Assembly (NCBI RefSeq): GCF_900086595.1
Contig: NZ_LT575472.1
Coordinates: 2,117,684-2,181,683 of the forward strand
DNA from: Clostridium nigeriense
GTDB lineage: Bacteria; Bacillota; Clostridia; Clostridiales; Clostridiaceae
Reading direction: 5' to 3'
Length of the DNA stretch: 64,000 bases
Part shown: positions 46,939-55,806 of the stretch, piece after piece
How positions within the stretch are numbered: the stretch's first letter is position 1
Layout of the letters: each line of letters opens with the position of its first letter
Position numbers and translations under genes: made by a program
The notes under the pieces: generated by a model
The model's database searches: none
Told to the model about the DNA's origin: nothing
Seen by the model: only the letters and a program-made list of their open reading frames with translations

Positions 46939-47210
46939 AAAAAAAGTCCTTCATCCCATATAAAGGGACGAAGGACATGCTTCCGCGGTACCACCCTAAT
47001 AAGTAATAAATTACTCACTCAGTATGAATATAATAAATATATTCATTTCTCTTTAACGGGAGAAAACCGTCAATACCTAATTAAGATAAATCTTATTTTT
47101 CAATACGAGATTCAAAGGCTGCTTTTATTTAACCTACCATACTAAACTTTCACCTATCATTAGCTCTCTTTAATGTTTAGTTAAATTACTCTTCCTTATC
47201 ACAATCTTTA
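46939..47210 (-). ncRNA. T-box leader with alanine (GCA) specifier, upstream of alaR-alaT
   Basis: The T-box sequence AGGGTGGTACCGCGG is at 46983-46997 (minus strand). The terminator GTCCTTC/GAAGGAC (46946-46952, 46970-46976) is followed by seven T. Stem I: AAGG/CCTT below and TTTAAC/GTTAAA above flank an internal loop whose 3' side carries GCA (47120-47122) followed by G; the 5' side is AAGAGTAA and the apical part has AGAGAGC and GGTGAAA. Together with 47211-47310 this explains the gap of about 400 bases between genes. Confidence 0.92.
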
Positions 47211-47229
47211 CAAATATTACTTTTTTACT

Positions 47230-47258
47230 ATTATAATAATAAAATAAGATTTATTCAA
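47230..47258 (-). promoter_or_regulatory. Promoter of the alaR T-box leader
   Basis: Minus-strand TTGAAT (47253-47258) and TATAAT (47230-47235) with a 17-base spacer, about 25 bases before the T-box stem I. Confidence 0.8.
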
Positions 47259-47310
47259 TAGATTTTAATATAAAACTTATTTTATTTTTAATAAATAGTT
47301 AATAATAAAA

Positions 47311-48645
47311 TTATTCTACTTCTCCTACAAGAGAAAATGGCTGCGCTCTAACTATTTTAACATTTACTAAATCACCAGCATTTATGTTTTCACCTGAGAA
47401 GTTAACTAGCTTTCCATTTCTAGTTCTTCCAGTAAACTTACTTTCATCATTTTTGCTTGGTCCTTCAACTAGTACTTCAACAGTTTTTCCTTCAAACTCT
47501 TTGTTTTTTCTTATAACACTATCATTTACAGCTTTTATTAATCTATCAAACCTATTGTGTTTATCATCATCTGAAACTTGGTTTAACATCATATCAGCTG
47601 GAGTATTATTTCTTCTTGAATAAATGAAAGTAAAGGCTGAATCATATTGTACCTTATTCACTAAATCTAGTGTATCTAAGAAGTCTTCCTCAGTTTCCCC
47701 TGGGAAACCAACTATTATATCAGTTGTTAAGGATACTCCAGGTATCTCCTTCTTTATTAATTCAACTAATTCTAAATAGGATTCCTTAGTATAATGTCTA
47801 TTCATTTTCTTTAAAATTCTATTAGATCCACTTTGTACTGGTAAATGTATTTGCTCACAAAGCTTACCACATTCTTTTATTGCGTAGATAACATCCTTAT
47901 TTAAATCTTTAGGATGTGATGTCATAAATCTAACTCTTTCTAATCCTTCTACTTCATTAATTTTTCTTAAAAGTTTGGCAAAATCAATATCTTCTTCTAA
48001 TCCCTTACCATAAGAATTAACATTTTGTCCTAATAAAGTTATTTCTTTATATCCTTTTGATACTAAATCCTTAATTTCGTTAATTATGTCTTCAGATTTT
48101 CTGCTTCTTTCTCTTCCTCTAACATAAGGAACTATACAGTAAGTACAGAAATTATTACATCCATACATTATTGTAACAAAAGCTTTAACTGAACTTTCTC
48201 TGTCTATAGGTACACCTTCTATAATTTCAGTTTCTTTATTAAATATTTCTTTAACTTGAACACCTTCAGTTCTTACTCTATTTAAATATTCTGGGAATTT
48301 ATATGCATTATGTGTACCAAATATTATGTTAACATGTGGAAATTTACTAAGTATCTTATCTGCCATTCCTTCTTGTTGCATCATACAGCCACAAACAGCA
48401 ATAATTAAGTCAGGATTTTTCTTTTTTAAATGTTTTAACTCTCCTAAGTTACCAAATACCTTATTTTCTGCATTTTCTCTAACACAGCAAGTATTATATA
48501 TGATAATTCCAGCTTCTTTAAGGTCATCAGTTTTGCTATAACCTATACTCTTAAGCATACCGGATAGCTTTTCAGAGTCTTCCTCATTCATTTGACATCC
48601 CCATGTTTCAATATAATACTTTAATTCTTTAATTTCTTCCTTCAT
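47311..48645 (-). CDS. miaB: tRNA-2-methylthio-N6-dimethylallyladenosine synthase
   Basis: Radical-SAM methylthiotransferase that adds the ms2 group to i6A37, the product of MiaA (18049-18975). N-terminal UPF0004 domain with three cysteines ([26 protein letters not shown]), radical SAM motif CNNFCTYC with [12 protein letters not shown], and a C-terminal TRAM domain ([13 protein letters not shown]). 444 residues from ATG 48645 behind AAGGAG; 13 extra codons upstream are not needed. Distinguished from MtaB/RimO by the MiaB-type [11 protein letters not shown] block. Confidence 0.95.
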   Translation of the reverse strand: MKEEIKELKYYIETWGCQMNEEDSEKLSGMLKSIGYSKTDDLKEAGIIIYNTCCVRENAENKVFGNLGELKHLKKKNPDLIIAVCGCMMQQEGMADKILSKFPHVNIIFGTHNAYKFPEYLNRVRTEGVQVKEIFNKETEIIEGVPIDRESSVKAFVTIMYGCNNFCTYCIVPYVRGRERSRKSEDIINEIKDLVSKGYKEITLLGQNVNSYGKGLEEDIDFAKLLRKINEVEGLERVRFMTSHPKDLNKDVIYAIKECGKLCEQIHLPVQSGSNRILKKMNRHYTKESYLELVELIKKEIPGVSLTTDIIVGFPGETEEDFLDTLDLVNKVQYDSAFTFIYSRRNNTPADMMLNQVSDDDKHNRFDRLIKAVNDSVIRKNKEFEGKTVEVLVEGPSKNDESKFTGRTRNGKLVNFSGENINAGDLVNVKIVRAQPFSLVGEVE

Positions 48646-48812
48646 AGTATTCTCCTTCTTAGAAATATATTTCTCCAGTAACATTATAATAAAAATATTA
48701 ACTTTTTTAAATACCTATAATGAAAATAGATATTAATATGAATTTTTTACATGTTATTTTGTATAATAATATTAGATATAAAGGTAAAACTATTACAAAA
48801 GGAGGTTATAAT

Positions 48813-49178
48813 ATGAAAAATTTTATTAAAGCTACTTCTTTAGTACTTATTTTATTTTTATTTTTAAGTAGTACACCAATCTTTGCAGATGATGCAAGTG
48901 AAAAATGTATAAAAAATGATTGTGCTATACCTACTTCAGATGTATATAAAGAAGGAATTTATAGATTTGATATTACTTGTACTAAATGCGTAGCAACAGC
49001 AAAATACTTAACTCCAAATACAAGTGGAGTAATTATTGTTATAAATGCTGATAATACAGAAAGACTATTTAAGAAGTGTACTGTTGATAATCCTGATGTT
49101 GAAATAGGGTCTCTAACTAAAGATGATACTGTTGTAATAATTGGGAAAGGCGAATTTGAAATACTTTTCACTAAATAA
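48813..49178 (+). CDS. Small secreted cysteine-containing protein of unknown function
   Basis: A 121-residue protein starting at ATG 48813 behind AAAGGAGG (spacing 7). A clear signal peptide (KNFIKATSLVLILFLFLSS, cleavage after IFA25) precedes a mature part of about 96 residues with five cysteines (EKCIKNDC, ITCTKC, KKCTVD) and a beta-rich body (YKEGIYRFD, SGVIIVINADN, DTVVIIGKGEFEI). The strand pattern resembles other small exported clostridial proteins, but I cannot name a family. Monocistronic, terminated by the hairpin at 49184. Confidence 0.7.
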   Translation: MKNFIKATSLVLILFLFLSSTPIFADDASEKCIKNDCAIPTSDVYKEGIYRFDITCTKCVATAKYLTPNTSGVIIVINADNTERLFKKCTVDNPDVEIGSLTKDDTVVIIGKGEFEILFTK

Positions 49179-49183
49179 AATAA

Positions 49184-49209
49184 AAAGTAGTTGTTTAACT
49201 ACTTTTTTT
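49184..49209. terminator. Terminator shared by convergent genes
   Basis: AAAGTAGTT (49184-49192) and AACTACTTT (49197-49205), loop GTTT, followed by T on the + strand and preceded by A, so useful both ways. Confidence 0.85.
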
Positions 49210-50125
49210 ATTTTCTTTCCCATACTACTATTTTATTAGTTTCCTTAAATCCAATCCATCTATATAAATTAATGGCTTTTACATTATCTGAATCTACTCT
49301 TATATATAAATCTTTAATTCCATAATTTTTAGCTGCTATAATGATCTCATTTAATAGAAGCTTACTTAAACCAAGACCTCTATATTTTGATACTATTCCA
49401 AAATTAACTATTGTGTACATATTTCTATTAAATATAATTTGGCCATATCCTACGTACTCATTATTAACTAATCCCCAAAAACAAAGATCCTCCAAAAAGT
49501 AATCTTGACTCATATCTGCATGTATATCATCTAGTGATAAAGGTCTTCTATTCCATTGAGCAAATATATCATTTTGAATATTACATCTTAGTATTTCATC
49601 TTTACCAATTTGTAGTTTTCTAATATAAAATTCAAAATTATTATTAGACTTAATTTTCTCTTCTAATTTATATTTTGATTTACTTAAAATACTATCTTTT
49701 AAATTTATATCAATATAATTACTTATATCCAGTTTTAAAAGCAACGTATAATTAATTTTTTTAAAGCCTAATTTAGATAAAGTTATAGAGTTTTGTATAT
49801 TATCTATTTCTTCATATGATAAAATATTATTATTAAAATAAGATAGCGTGAATTCATTTATTAATTCACTATAATTGTTATCAATATAAAGTGCCCAAAC
49901 CTTAATATATTTACCATCAGTATTATCAAACCATAAATAACCTATATATTGATCTTTTACTTTTATTAACCTAATAAACTTTCTATATAAGAATTTAAAT
50001 AAAAAGTTTTGGTTGTCATAACAACGAAAAAAATCTTTATTATAGCTAATTTCTTTTAAATTTTTATAATATATTTCTTTAAAAGTATTCATATTATTTA
50101 ATGTCAACTTTTCCAACATTACCAT
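49208..50125 (-). CDS. GNAT-family N-acetyltransferase
   Basis: A 305-residue protein whose C-terminal about 110 residues form a GNAT domain: acetyl-CoA loop SKYRGLGLSKLLLNEI (Q/RxxGxG/A type) and RVDSDNVKAINLYRWIGFKE. The N-terminal about 170 residues look like a second, degenerate GNAT fold, as in two-domain GNATs, without the CoA loop. Acceptor unknown. The start may be ATG 50125 or ATG 50119; AAGGGG is 4 or 10 bases away respectively. Confidence 0.82.
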   Translation of the reverse strand: MVMLEKLTLNNMNTFKEIYYKNLKEISYNKDFFRCYDNQNFLFKFLYRKFIRLIKVKDQYIGYLWFDNTDGKYIKVWALYIDNNYSELINEFTLSYFNNNILSYEEIDNIQNSITLSKLGFKKINYTLLLKLDISNYIDINLKDSILSKSKYKLEEKIKSNNNFEFYIRKLQIGKDEILRCNIQNDIFAQWNRRPLSLDDIHADMSQDYFLEDLCFWGLVNNEYVGYGQIIFNRNMYTIVNFGIVSKYRGLGLSKLLLNEIIIAAKNYGIKDLYIRVDSDNVKAINLYRWIGFKETNKIVVWERK

Positions 50126-50153
50126 AAAACCCCTTTTATTCTCTATATAAATA

Positions 50154-50183
50154 AGTATAATTGTTCTTTAATACCTTGGTCAA
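50154..50183 (-). promoter_or_regulatory. Promoter of the GNAT gene
   Basis: Minus-strand TTGACC (50178-50183) and TATACT (50154-50159), 18-base spacer, about 30 bases before the start codon. Confidence 0.65.
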
Positions 50184-50193
50184 GGCATTAATG

Positions 50194-50231
50194 GTAAAAT
50201 AAAACACACATATAAAATATATGTGTGTTTT
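50194..50231 (-). terminator. Terminator of the cmk-ispH-S1 genes
   Basis: AAAACACACATATA (50201-50214) and TATATGTGTGTTTT (50218-50231), perfect 14 bp, with T-rich sequence beyond on the minus strand. Confidence 0.88.
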
Positions 50232-50241
50232 GAGTTATATA

Positions 50242-51300
50242 TTACTTAGCATCTCTTATACTAAGGGCAATTTTCTTATTTTCAGCATCTACTGAAAGGA
50301 TTATAGCCTTTACTTCTTCTCCAATACTTAAAACATCAGCAGGATTATTAATTCTTTCATTAGATATTTTAGAAATATGAACTAATCCATCAACCCCTGG
50401 CTCTAATTCTACAAAAGCACCAAAATCGTTAATTCTAACAACTTTTCCTAAGACAGCAGAGCCCTCTGGATATTTTTCTTCGATATTACTCCATGGTTCA
50501 GGTGTTAATGCTTTCATACTTAGGGAAATTCTATTACTTTCTCTATCAGCTTCAATTATCTTAACATCTACAATTTGACCTTTCTTAAGAACACTCTCTG
50601 CAGATTTAACATGATTCCATGAAATTTGTGATAAATGAATTAAACCATCAACACCATCAATATCAGCGAATGCTCCAAAGTTAGTAAATCTTTTAATTTC
50701 AGCCTTAACAACTTCACCAACCTTAATATTTTCCCAAGCAGCATCTTCTACCTTTTTCTTTTCTTCTTCAAGAATTACTCTTCTAGATGCTACTATTCTT
50801 AATGTATTTTCTATTGAAAAATCTATTATTCTAACTTCTAATTCAGTTCCTATTAAATTACTTCTATCATTTGAATATCTTATATCTACTTGAGATGCAG
50901 GAACAAAAATTCTTACTCCATTGTAATAACAAATTAATCCTTTTTCAATTGCATCTTTAACCTTAACTTTAATTATTTCCTTATTATTATATTTTTCTTC
51001 TAAGTAATTTAAAGTTTCTTTCTTTTCATATTCAAGTCTTGAAAGAACTACATTTCCATCTTCATTTTTTAATTTTATTACTTTTGCAGTTATTTCATCA
51101 CCTATATTAATAGTTTGAAGGCAAGAATCTAGTTTTTCCTCAGAAGTTAACTCTTTAAAAGGTATTACACCATCAGATTTATATCCTACTAAGGAAATAG
51201 TTATCTCATCTCTTCCTATAGATAAAATCTCACCTTTGATTTCGTCTCCAATTCTAAATCTTCTATCCATTTCTTCCATTAGCTTTAATTGATCTTCCAT
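50242..51300 (-). CDS. rpsA: S1-domain protein (ribosomal protein S1 homologue)
   Basis: A 352-residue RNA-binding protein with four S1 repeats at about 15-82, 100-165, 188-255 and 273-340; the later two have the typical GAFADIDGVDGLIHLSQIS and GAFVELEPGVDGLVHISKIS. Gram-positive S1 homologues with four repeats assist translation initiation. It begins at ATG 51300 immediately after the ispH TAA, in the same frame, with GGAGGG 10 bases upstream. In many clostridia this protein is the C-terminal half of a fused IspH-S1 protein. Confidence 0.92.
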   Translation of the reverse strand: MEDQLKLMEEMDRRFRIGDEIKGEILSIGRDEITISLVGYKSDGVIPFKELTSEEKLDSCLQTINIGDEITAKVIKLKNEDGNVVLSRLEYEKKETLNYLEEKYNNKEIIKVKVKDAIEKGLICYYNGVRIFVPASQVDIRYSNDRSNLIGTELEVRIIDFSIENTLRIVASRRVILEEEKKKVEDAAWENIKVGEVVKAEIKRFTNFGAFADIDGVDGLIHLSQISWNHVKSAESVLKKGQIVDVKIIEADRESNRISLSMKALTPEPWSNIEEKYPEGSAVLGKVVRINDFGAFVELEPGVDGLVHISKISNERINNPADVLSIGEEVKAIILSVDAENKKIALSIRDAK

Positions 51301-52149
51301 TTAGTTTTTTCCCTCCATAATATCAATTACTTCTTTTATTATCCAGTCAGGAGTAGATGCACCTGCAGTAATCCCAACAGTTTTATCTTTATTTTCTTCT
51401 ATAAACTCCTTTGTAAGTTCCTTAGAATTTTCAATATGGATTGTATTTGGACAATTTGCCTTTGCTATTTGGTAAAGCTTAGTTGTATTAGAGCTATTTC
51501 TTCCTCCAATTACAATCATAGTATCTACAGTTTGAGATAATTCATTAGCACTTTTTTGTCTTACTTCTGTAGCAGAGCAAATAGTATTAAAGGCCAATAA
51601 CTCCTTGGAAATAGAAGATAAATTGCTTACTGTCTTTTTCCATGTTTCTTCTTTTTCTGTAGTTTGTGATACAACACATATTTTCTTTGGTAATTTATCA
51701 TTAAATGTACCATCCTTTGTTATAACAGCACTATTGTTACACCATCCATTTATGCCTACCACTTCCGGATGCTTATCATCACCTAATATAACAATATTAT
51801 AACCTAAATCTGAATACTTATTAACTTTTTTGTGTATATTAGTTACATATGGACATGTTGCATTTACGACTATAAGTCCATGTTTCTCAAGGTTTTCAGT
51901 AACTTCTTTAGATACTCCATGAGACCTTATTAAAATTACGTCACCTTCATTTAATTTATCAATTTCGCTATAATCAATAGCATATATATCATTTTTCTCT
52001 AAATACATAACAACATCATTATTATGTATTAACGGTCCTAATGTATAAATCTTTTTACTATACTGTTTTTTTACTTTAAGAGCCTCTTCTACTGCTCTTT
52101 GTACACCAAAACAAAATCCAGCATTTTCTGCTAATATAACTTTACTCAT
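51301..52149 (-). CDS. ispH: 4-hydroxy-3-methylbut-2-enyl diphosphate reductase
   Basis: Last enzyme of the MEP isoprenoid pathway, reducing HMBPP to IPP/DMAPP with a 4Fe-4S cluster. The cluster cysteines are seen in AGFCFGVQRAV (C13), NATCPYVT and NTICSATEVRQ, and SHGVSKEVT and SGRNSSNT-like (GGRNSSNT) substrate segments are present. 282 residues is complete for a stand-alone IspH. It sits between cmk and rpsA, and its stop TAA abuts the rpsA ATG in frame. CTTAGGAGAA precedes ATG 52149. Confidence 0.96.
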   Translation of the reverse strand: MSKVILAENAGFCFGVQRAVEEALKVKKQYSKKIYTLGPLIHNNDVVMYLEKNDIYAIDYSEIDKLNEGDVILIRSHGVSKEVTENLEKHGLIVVNATCPYVTNIHKKVNKYSDLGYNIVILGDDKHPEVVGINGWCNNSAVITKDGTFNDKLPKKICVVSQTTEKEETWKKTVSNLSSISKELLAFNTICSATEVRQKSANELSQTVDTMIVIGGRNSSNTTKLYQIAKANCPNTIHIENSKELTKEFIEENKDKTVGITAGASTPDWIIKEVIDIMEGKN

Positions 52150-52167
52150 ATCAATTCTCCTAAGAAA

Positions 52168-52821
52168 TTATTTATTATTTTTTATACTTAGGGATATTTT
52201 TTCTACAACTTCTTCTATTGATAAATTTGTAGTATCTATCTCAATAGCATCTTCATCCTTCCTTAGTGGGTCAACTTCTCTATTGCTATCAATATAATCC
52301 CTTTTAATTATATCTTCTAAAATAGTAGAATAATCTACTTCTAACCCCCTATTTTTTAACTCCTTATATCTTCTTTCAGCTCTTGCTTCTGGAGTTGCTG
52401 TTAAGAAAAACTTAAACTTTGAATCCTTTAATACCACAGTTCCAATATCTCTTCCATCCATTATAACATCATATCTTTTTGACATCTCTCTTTGTAAATC
52501 AACTAATTTACTTCTTACTTCTTTAATAGATGCATATTTAGATACTATTGCACTAATTTCTGGCATAGTTATCTTATCTTGAATATTTTCATCATTAAGA
52601 TATAAATCATCATTTACAAATTTCATATTTAATGAATCAATTAATTTGCATAAAGCATCTACATCTGTATCCCCTACATTATTTTCTTTAGCAACTAAAG
52701 CTACAGCTCTGTACATTGCTCCTGTATTTATATACATTAAGTCAAAATTTTTAGCAACTAACTTTGCAATCGTACTTTTACCAGCCCCCGCTGGTCCATC
52801 TATAGCAACTGATATTCTCAA
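52168..52821 (-). CDS. cmk: Cytidylate kinase
   Basis: Phosphorylates CMP and dCMP. The P-loop is GPAGAGKST (residues about 9-17), then YINTGAMYRAVAL and MDGRDIGTVVL, the CMP-kinase signatures, and TATPEARAERRYKEL. I place the start at TTG 52821 (MRISVAIDGPAG), 9 bases after AAAGGTGG; this gives 217 residues, the family norm, whereas the longest frame adds 24 atypical residues. ispH follows after 18 bases. Confidence 0.96.
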   Translation of the reverse strand: MRISVAIDGPAGAGKSTIAKLVAKNFDLMYINTGAMYRAVALVAKENNVGDTDVDALCKLIDSLNMKFVNDDLYLNDENIQDKITMPEISAIVSKYASIKEVRSKLVDLQREMSKRYDVIMDGRDIGTVVLKDSKFKFFLTATPEARAERRYKELKNRGLEVDYSTILEDIIKRDYIDSNREVDPLRKDEDAIEIDTTNLSIEEVVEKISLSIKNNK

Positions 52822-52898
52822 AATAGTATTCCACCTTTCATCTTTGAAAAACATTTTCATATAAATTATATTATTAATATAAATTTTTAACAAGTGAT

Positions 52899-54122
52899 TT
52901 ATATATTACTTCCTGCTAAATATCCAGTAGATAATGCTATTTGAACATTGTAACCACCTGTAAAAGCATCTACATCTATAACTTCTCCAGCAAAAGATAA
53001 ATTATTTATTATTTTAGACTTCATTGTAGATGGATCAATTTCTATAGTATCTACTCCACCTGAAGTCACAATTGCCTCTTCTATAGGTCTTAATCCCTTT
53101 ATATTTAATTTAATGCCTTTAATTAAATTAACTAAGGATTTTCTTTCTTCCTTTGTTATTTCATTTACCTTTTTATTGTCTTCTATATTTGAAAGCTTAA
53201 TAATAGCTGGTATTAATTTTTGAGGAAGTAATTCATCTAAAGAATTTTTAAAATCTTTATTTATAAATTTTTTAAAATCTTTTTGGATTCTCTTATCAAG
53301 TTCATCATAAGATAGAGCCGGCTTTAAGTCTATAATTAAATCATACTTATTATTATCATCTATATATCTAGAGGCCTTTAATATTAAAGGTCCTGAAACT
53401 CCATAGCTTGTAAATAACATTTCCCCCTGATTTCTATATAATGGCTTTTTAATATTTTCTTTAAGTATTGACACTTCAATATTCTTTAAATTTAATCCAG
53501 TTAAGTCCTTTATCCAAGGGCTTGAAATTTCAATAGGTACTAGCGATGGCTTTAAATTTATTATATTATGTCCTAAAGCTTTAGAAAATTTTATTCCATC
53601 TCCAGTAGAACCAGTTAAAGGATAAGATACTCCACCTGTTGCTATTATAAAGTGATCACCTTTAATCCAATATGAATTATTCACTTCAATTCCTTCAATA
53701 ATCCCTCTAGTAAACCTTAAATTAGTAACTTTACTATTTAACTTAATTTCCACATTATTTTTAATTAATTCCTTTTGTAACCCCTTAATTATATCTGAAG
53801 ATTTATCGGAAGCAGGAAAGACTCTTCCCCCTCTTTCACTTTTAAGTTTAATTCCTTGGGATTCAAAAAAATTAATAGTATCTTCATTAGTATACGAATA
53901 TAATGCGCTATATAAAAAGTGAGGATTTCCTGGAATATAATCAAAGAATTCTGATATATCCTTGCTATTCGTTACATTACATCTTCCTTTTCCTGTAATA
54001 AATAGTTTCTTCCCAACCTTCTCATTACTTTCAAGTAATATGACTTTGCACTCTTTTTTAGCAGCTGTTATAGCTGCCATCATTCCAGCTGGGCCTGCTC
54101 CTATAACTACAACTTTTTTCAT
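52899..54122 (-). CDS. FAD-dependent oxidoreductase of the HI0933/YhiN family (BaiN-like)
   Basis: Flavoprotein of 407 residues from ATG 54122 (MKKVVVIGAGPAG) behind GGAGG. The dinucleotide site GAGPAGMMAA (8-17), FITGKGRCNVTNS, an internal IIATGGVSYPLTGSTGDG and the C-terminal FAGEVIDVDAFTGGYNVQIA match the family. Members reduce unsaturated or keto groups; BaiN acts on bile acids, but substrate varies and this gene lies with housekeeping genes. The stop is 77 bases upstream of the cmk start. Confidence 0.9.
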   Translation of the reverse strand: MKKVVVIGAGPAGMMAAITAAKKECKVILLESNEKVGKKLFITGKGRCNVTNSKDISEFFDYIPGNPHFLYSALYSYTNEDTINFFESQGIKLKSERGGRVFPASDKSSDIIKGLQKELIKNNVEIKLNSKVTNLRFTRGIIEGIEVNNSYWIKGDHFIIATGGVSYPLTGSTGDGIKFSKALGHNIINLKPSLVPIEISSPWIKDLTGLNLKNIEVSILKENIKKPLYRNQGEMLFTSYGVSGPLILKASRYIDDNNKYDLIIDLKPALSYDELDKRIQKDFKKFINKDFKNSLDELLPQKLIPAIIKLSNIEDNKKVNEITKEERKSLVNLIKGIKLNIKGLRPIEEAIVTSGGVDTIEIDPSTMKSKIINNLSFAGEVIDVDAFTGGYNVQIALSTGYLAGSNI

Positions 54123-54194
54123 TATAATCCTCCAATGCATTATTTTATCTTAATAAATATATCATTTTAGCACTCTTAATTCAACTTTTATAGG

Positions 54195-54223
54195 GCAAAA
54201 AAATTGACGACCTAATGGTCGTC
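54195..54223 (-). terminator. Terminator of the RpiR-type regulator gene
   Basis: GACGACC (54206-54212) and GGTCGTC (54217-54223), loop TAAT; on the minus strand AATTTTTTT follows directly. Confidence 0.9.
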
Positions 54224-55120
54224 TTAATCTTCACCAACATTCCTATTATTGTAGGAATATACATTATATTCTCTCCAGATTGACTCAAGGTTATTGAATG
54301 TACTTGTAATACTTGATTTCTCCCTCATACCAACAGCTATTATTAATGCATTAATAACTGATAAAGGAGCAACTAAAGAATCAACGAAAGAAGCCATATT
54401 GCTTTGAGCTATTAATGAATAATCTGCTTTTGCTGCTAATGGAGATAAAAGACTATCTGTTATAGCTACAACATCTGCCCCTCTATCCTGTGCAAAAGCC
54501 AATGCATCTATTGTTCTGGATGCATATCTTGGGAACCCAATTCCTATAACTAAATCTCCTTCTTCTAGATTAATCATTTGCTCAAATATATCAGAAATTC
54601 CGTATCCTACTGTTTTAACATTTTGCAAAATTATATTTAAGTAGAAACCTAAAAATTCTGCTAATGCTGTTGAACTTCTTAATCCTATAATATATATTCT
54701 TTTAGCCTCAAATATTTTATTTACTACTTCTTCAAAGGTATTGTAATTTATTTTTTCAAGAGTTGCTCTTATGTTCTCCATATCTGCCTTTAGAACTCCT
54801 TTAAGAGCATATCCTTCACTTACATAATCATTTGATAATTCTAATCTTTGAACTGTCGTAAGTTTATTTTTAATTAACTCTTGTAATGCCTTTTGAAGTT
54901 TAGGATAACCAGAAAAACCTAGTTCATTTGCAAATCTAACAACTGTAGACTCTGAAACTCCTACTGAGACTCCAAGCTTTGCTGCTGTCATAAATGCAGC
55001 TTTGTCATAACTTTTTAAAATATATTCTGCAATTAATTTTTGTCCTTTGCTTAGTCTTGGGAATCTTGATTGTATTAATCGCATTAAGTCCTTTGAATTA
55101 TCATTAAGATTATTATCCAT
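54224..55120 (-). CDS. MurR/RpiR-family transcriptional regulator
   Basis: Sugar-phosphate-responsive regulator of 298 residues. The N-terminal HTH_6 domain (about 10-85) includes TAAKLGVSVGVSESTVVRFANELGF (shown in full only up to 25 positions; key part is GVSESTVVRFA), and the C-terminal SIS domain (about 135-260) includes IYIIGLRSSTALAEF and GIGFPRYASRT. No sugar operon adjoins it, so the ligand cannot be inferred. AGAAGGGA precedes ATG 55120. It has its own terminator. Confidence 0.9.
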   Translation of the reverse strand: MDNNLNDNSKDLMRLIQSRFPRLSKGQKLIAEYILKSYDKAAFMTAAKLGVSVGVSESTVVRFANELGFSGYPKLQKALQELIKNKLTTVQRLELSNDYVSEGYALKGVLKADMENIRATLEKINYNTFEEVVNKIFEAKRIYIIGLRSSTALAEFLGFYLNIILQNVKTVGYGISDIFEQMINLEEGDLVIGIGFPRYASRTIDALAFAQDRGADVVAITDSLLSPLAAKADYSLIAQSNMASFVDSLVAPLSVINALIIAVGMREKSSITSTFNNLESIWREYNVYSYNNRNVGED

Positions 55121-55255
55121 CTGTATCCCTTCTTTTCATTTAAACTAACAATTATTAATTATATAGTATCATTTTTTGAATAATTCATCAATATTTATTT
55201 CATTTTATCATATAATTTCAATAAAAACTTGTGACTTATTTCAAAGTTGTCAATT

Positions 55256-55798
55256 TTATTTTTTCTCGATAACTACAAGCAAAGGAGAGATATCTTGCCT
55301 ATTTAGATAGGATTGAACCATTACTCCAAATTGATTTTTAGGTAGTTTCTTTAAATACTCTAAAATGCAAGTTTCTTCAATTTTACCTTCATAATGACCT
55401 CTATAAATACAAATTGTCATTATCCCGCCATTTTCTAATATATCTAGTCCTTCTTTAATACTTTCAAGAGAAGTTTCATGTAAAGTTGTTATTTCTTTGT
55501 TTCCTCCAGGCAAAAATCCTAGATTATACATTATGCAATCAACTTTTTCATTTATGTATTTTTTAAATAAATGATGAGAGGCATTTATTACTTCAACATT
55601 GTCTTTTTTCTTATATATATAATTTCTACATGCATCTTCTTGAATATCAAAAGCATAAACTTTATTAAATATTGAAGATAAAAAATCTGTATCATACCCG
55701 TTACCCAATGTTGCATCTATTGCAATGTGCTTATTTAAAACAAAATTTTTAATTATATAATGAGACAAGTCACTTATATTTCCAACATATTTATACAT
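55256..55798 (-). CDS. mnmM: tRNA 5-(aminomethyl)-2-thiouridine methyltransferase, MnmM (YtqB) family
   Basis: Class I methyltransferase of 180 residues in the YtqB/rRNA_methylase (PF06962-like) family; the B. subtilis member MnmM methylates nm5(s2)U34 of tRNA. Motif I is AIDATLGNGYDTDFL (about 26-40), acidic AFDIQ follows, then the conserved YNLGFLPGGNKEITT (about 91-105) and a TICIYRGHYEGKIE segment, all characteristic. The start ATG 55798 lies 9 bases after the rluB stop with AGGAGAA upstream, so the two are co-transcribed. Confidence 0.85.
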   Translation of the reverse strand: MYKYVGNISDLSHYIIKNFVLNKHIAIDATLGNGYDTDFLSSIFNKVYAFDIQEDACRNYIYKKKDNVEVINASHHLFKKYINEKVDCIMYNLGFLPGGNKEITTLHETSLESIKEGLDILENGGIMTICIYRGHYEGKIEETCILEYLKKLPKNQFGVMVQSYLNRQDISPLLVVIEKK

Positions 55799-55806
55799 AT
55801 TTTCTC

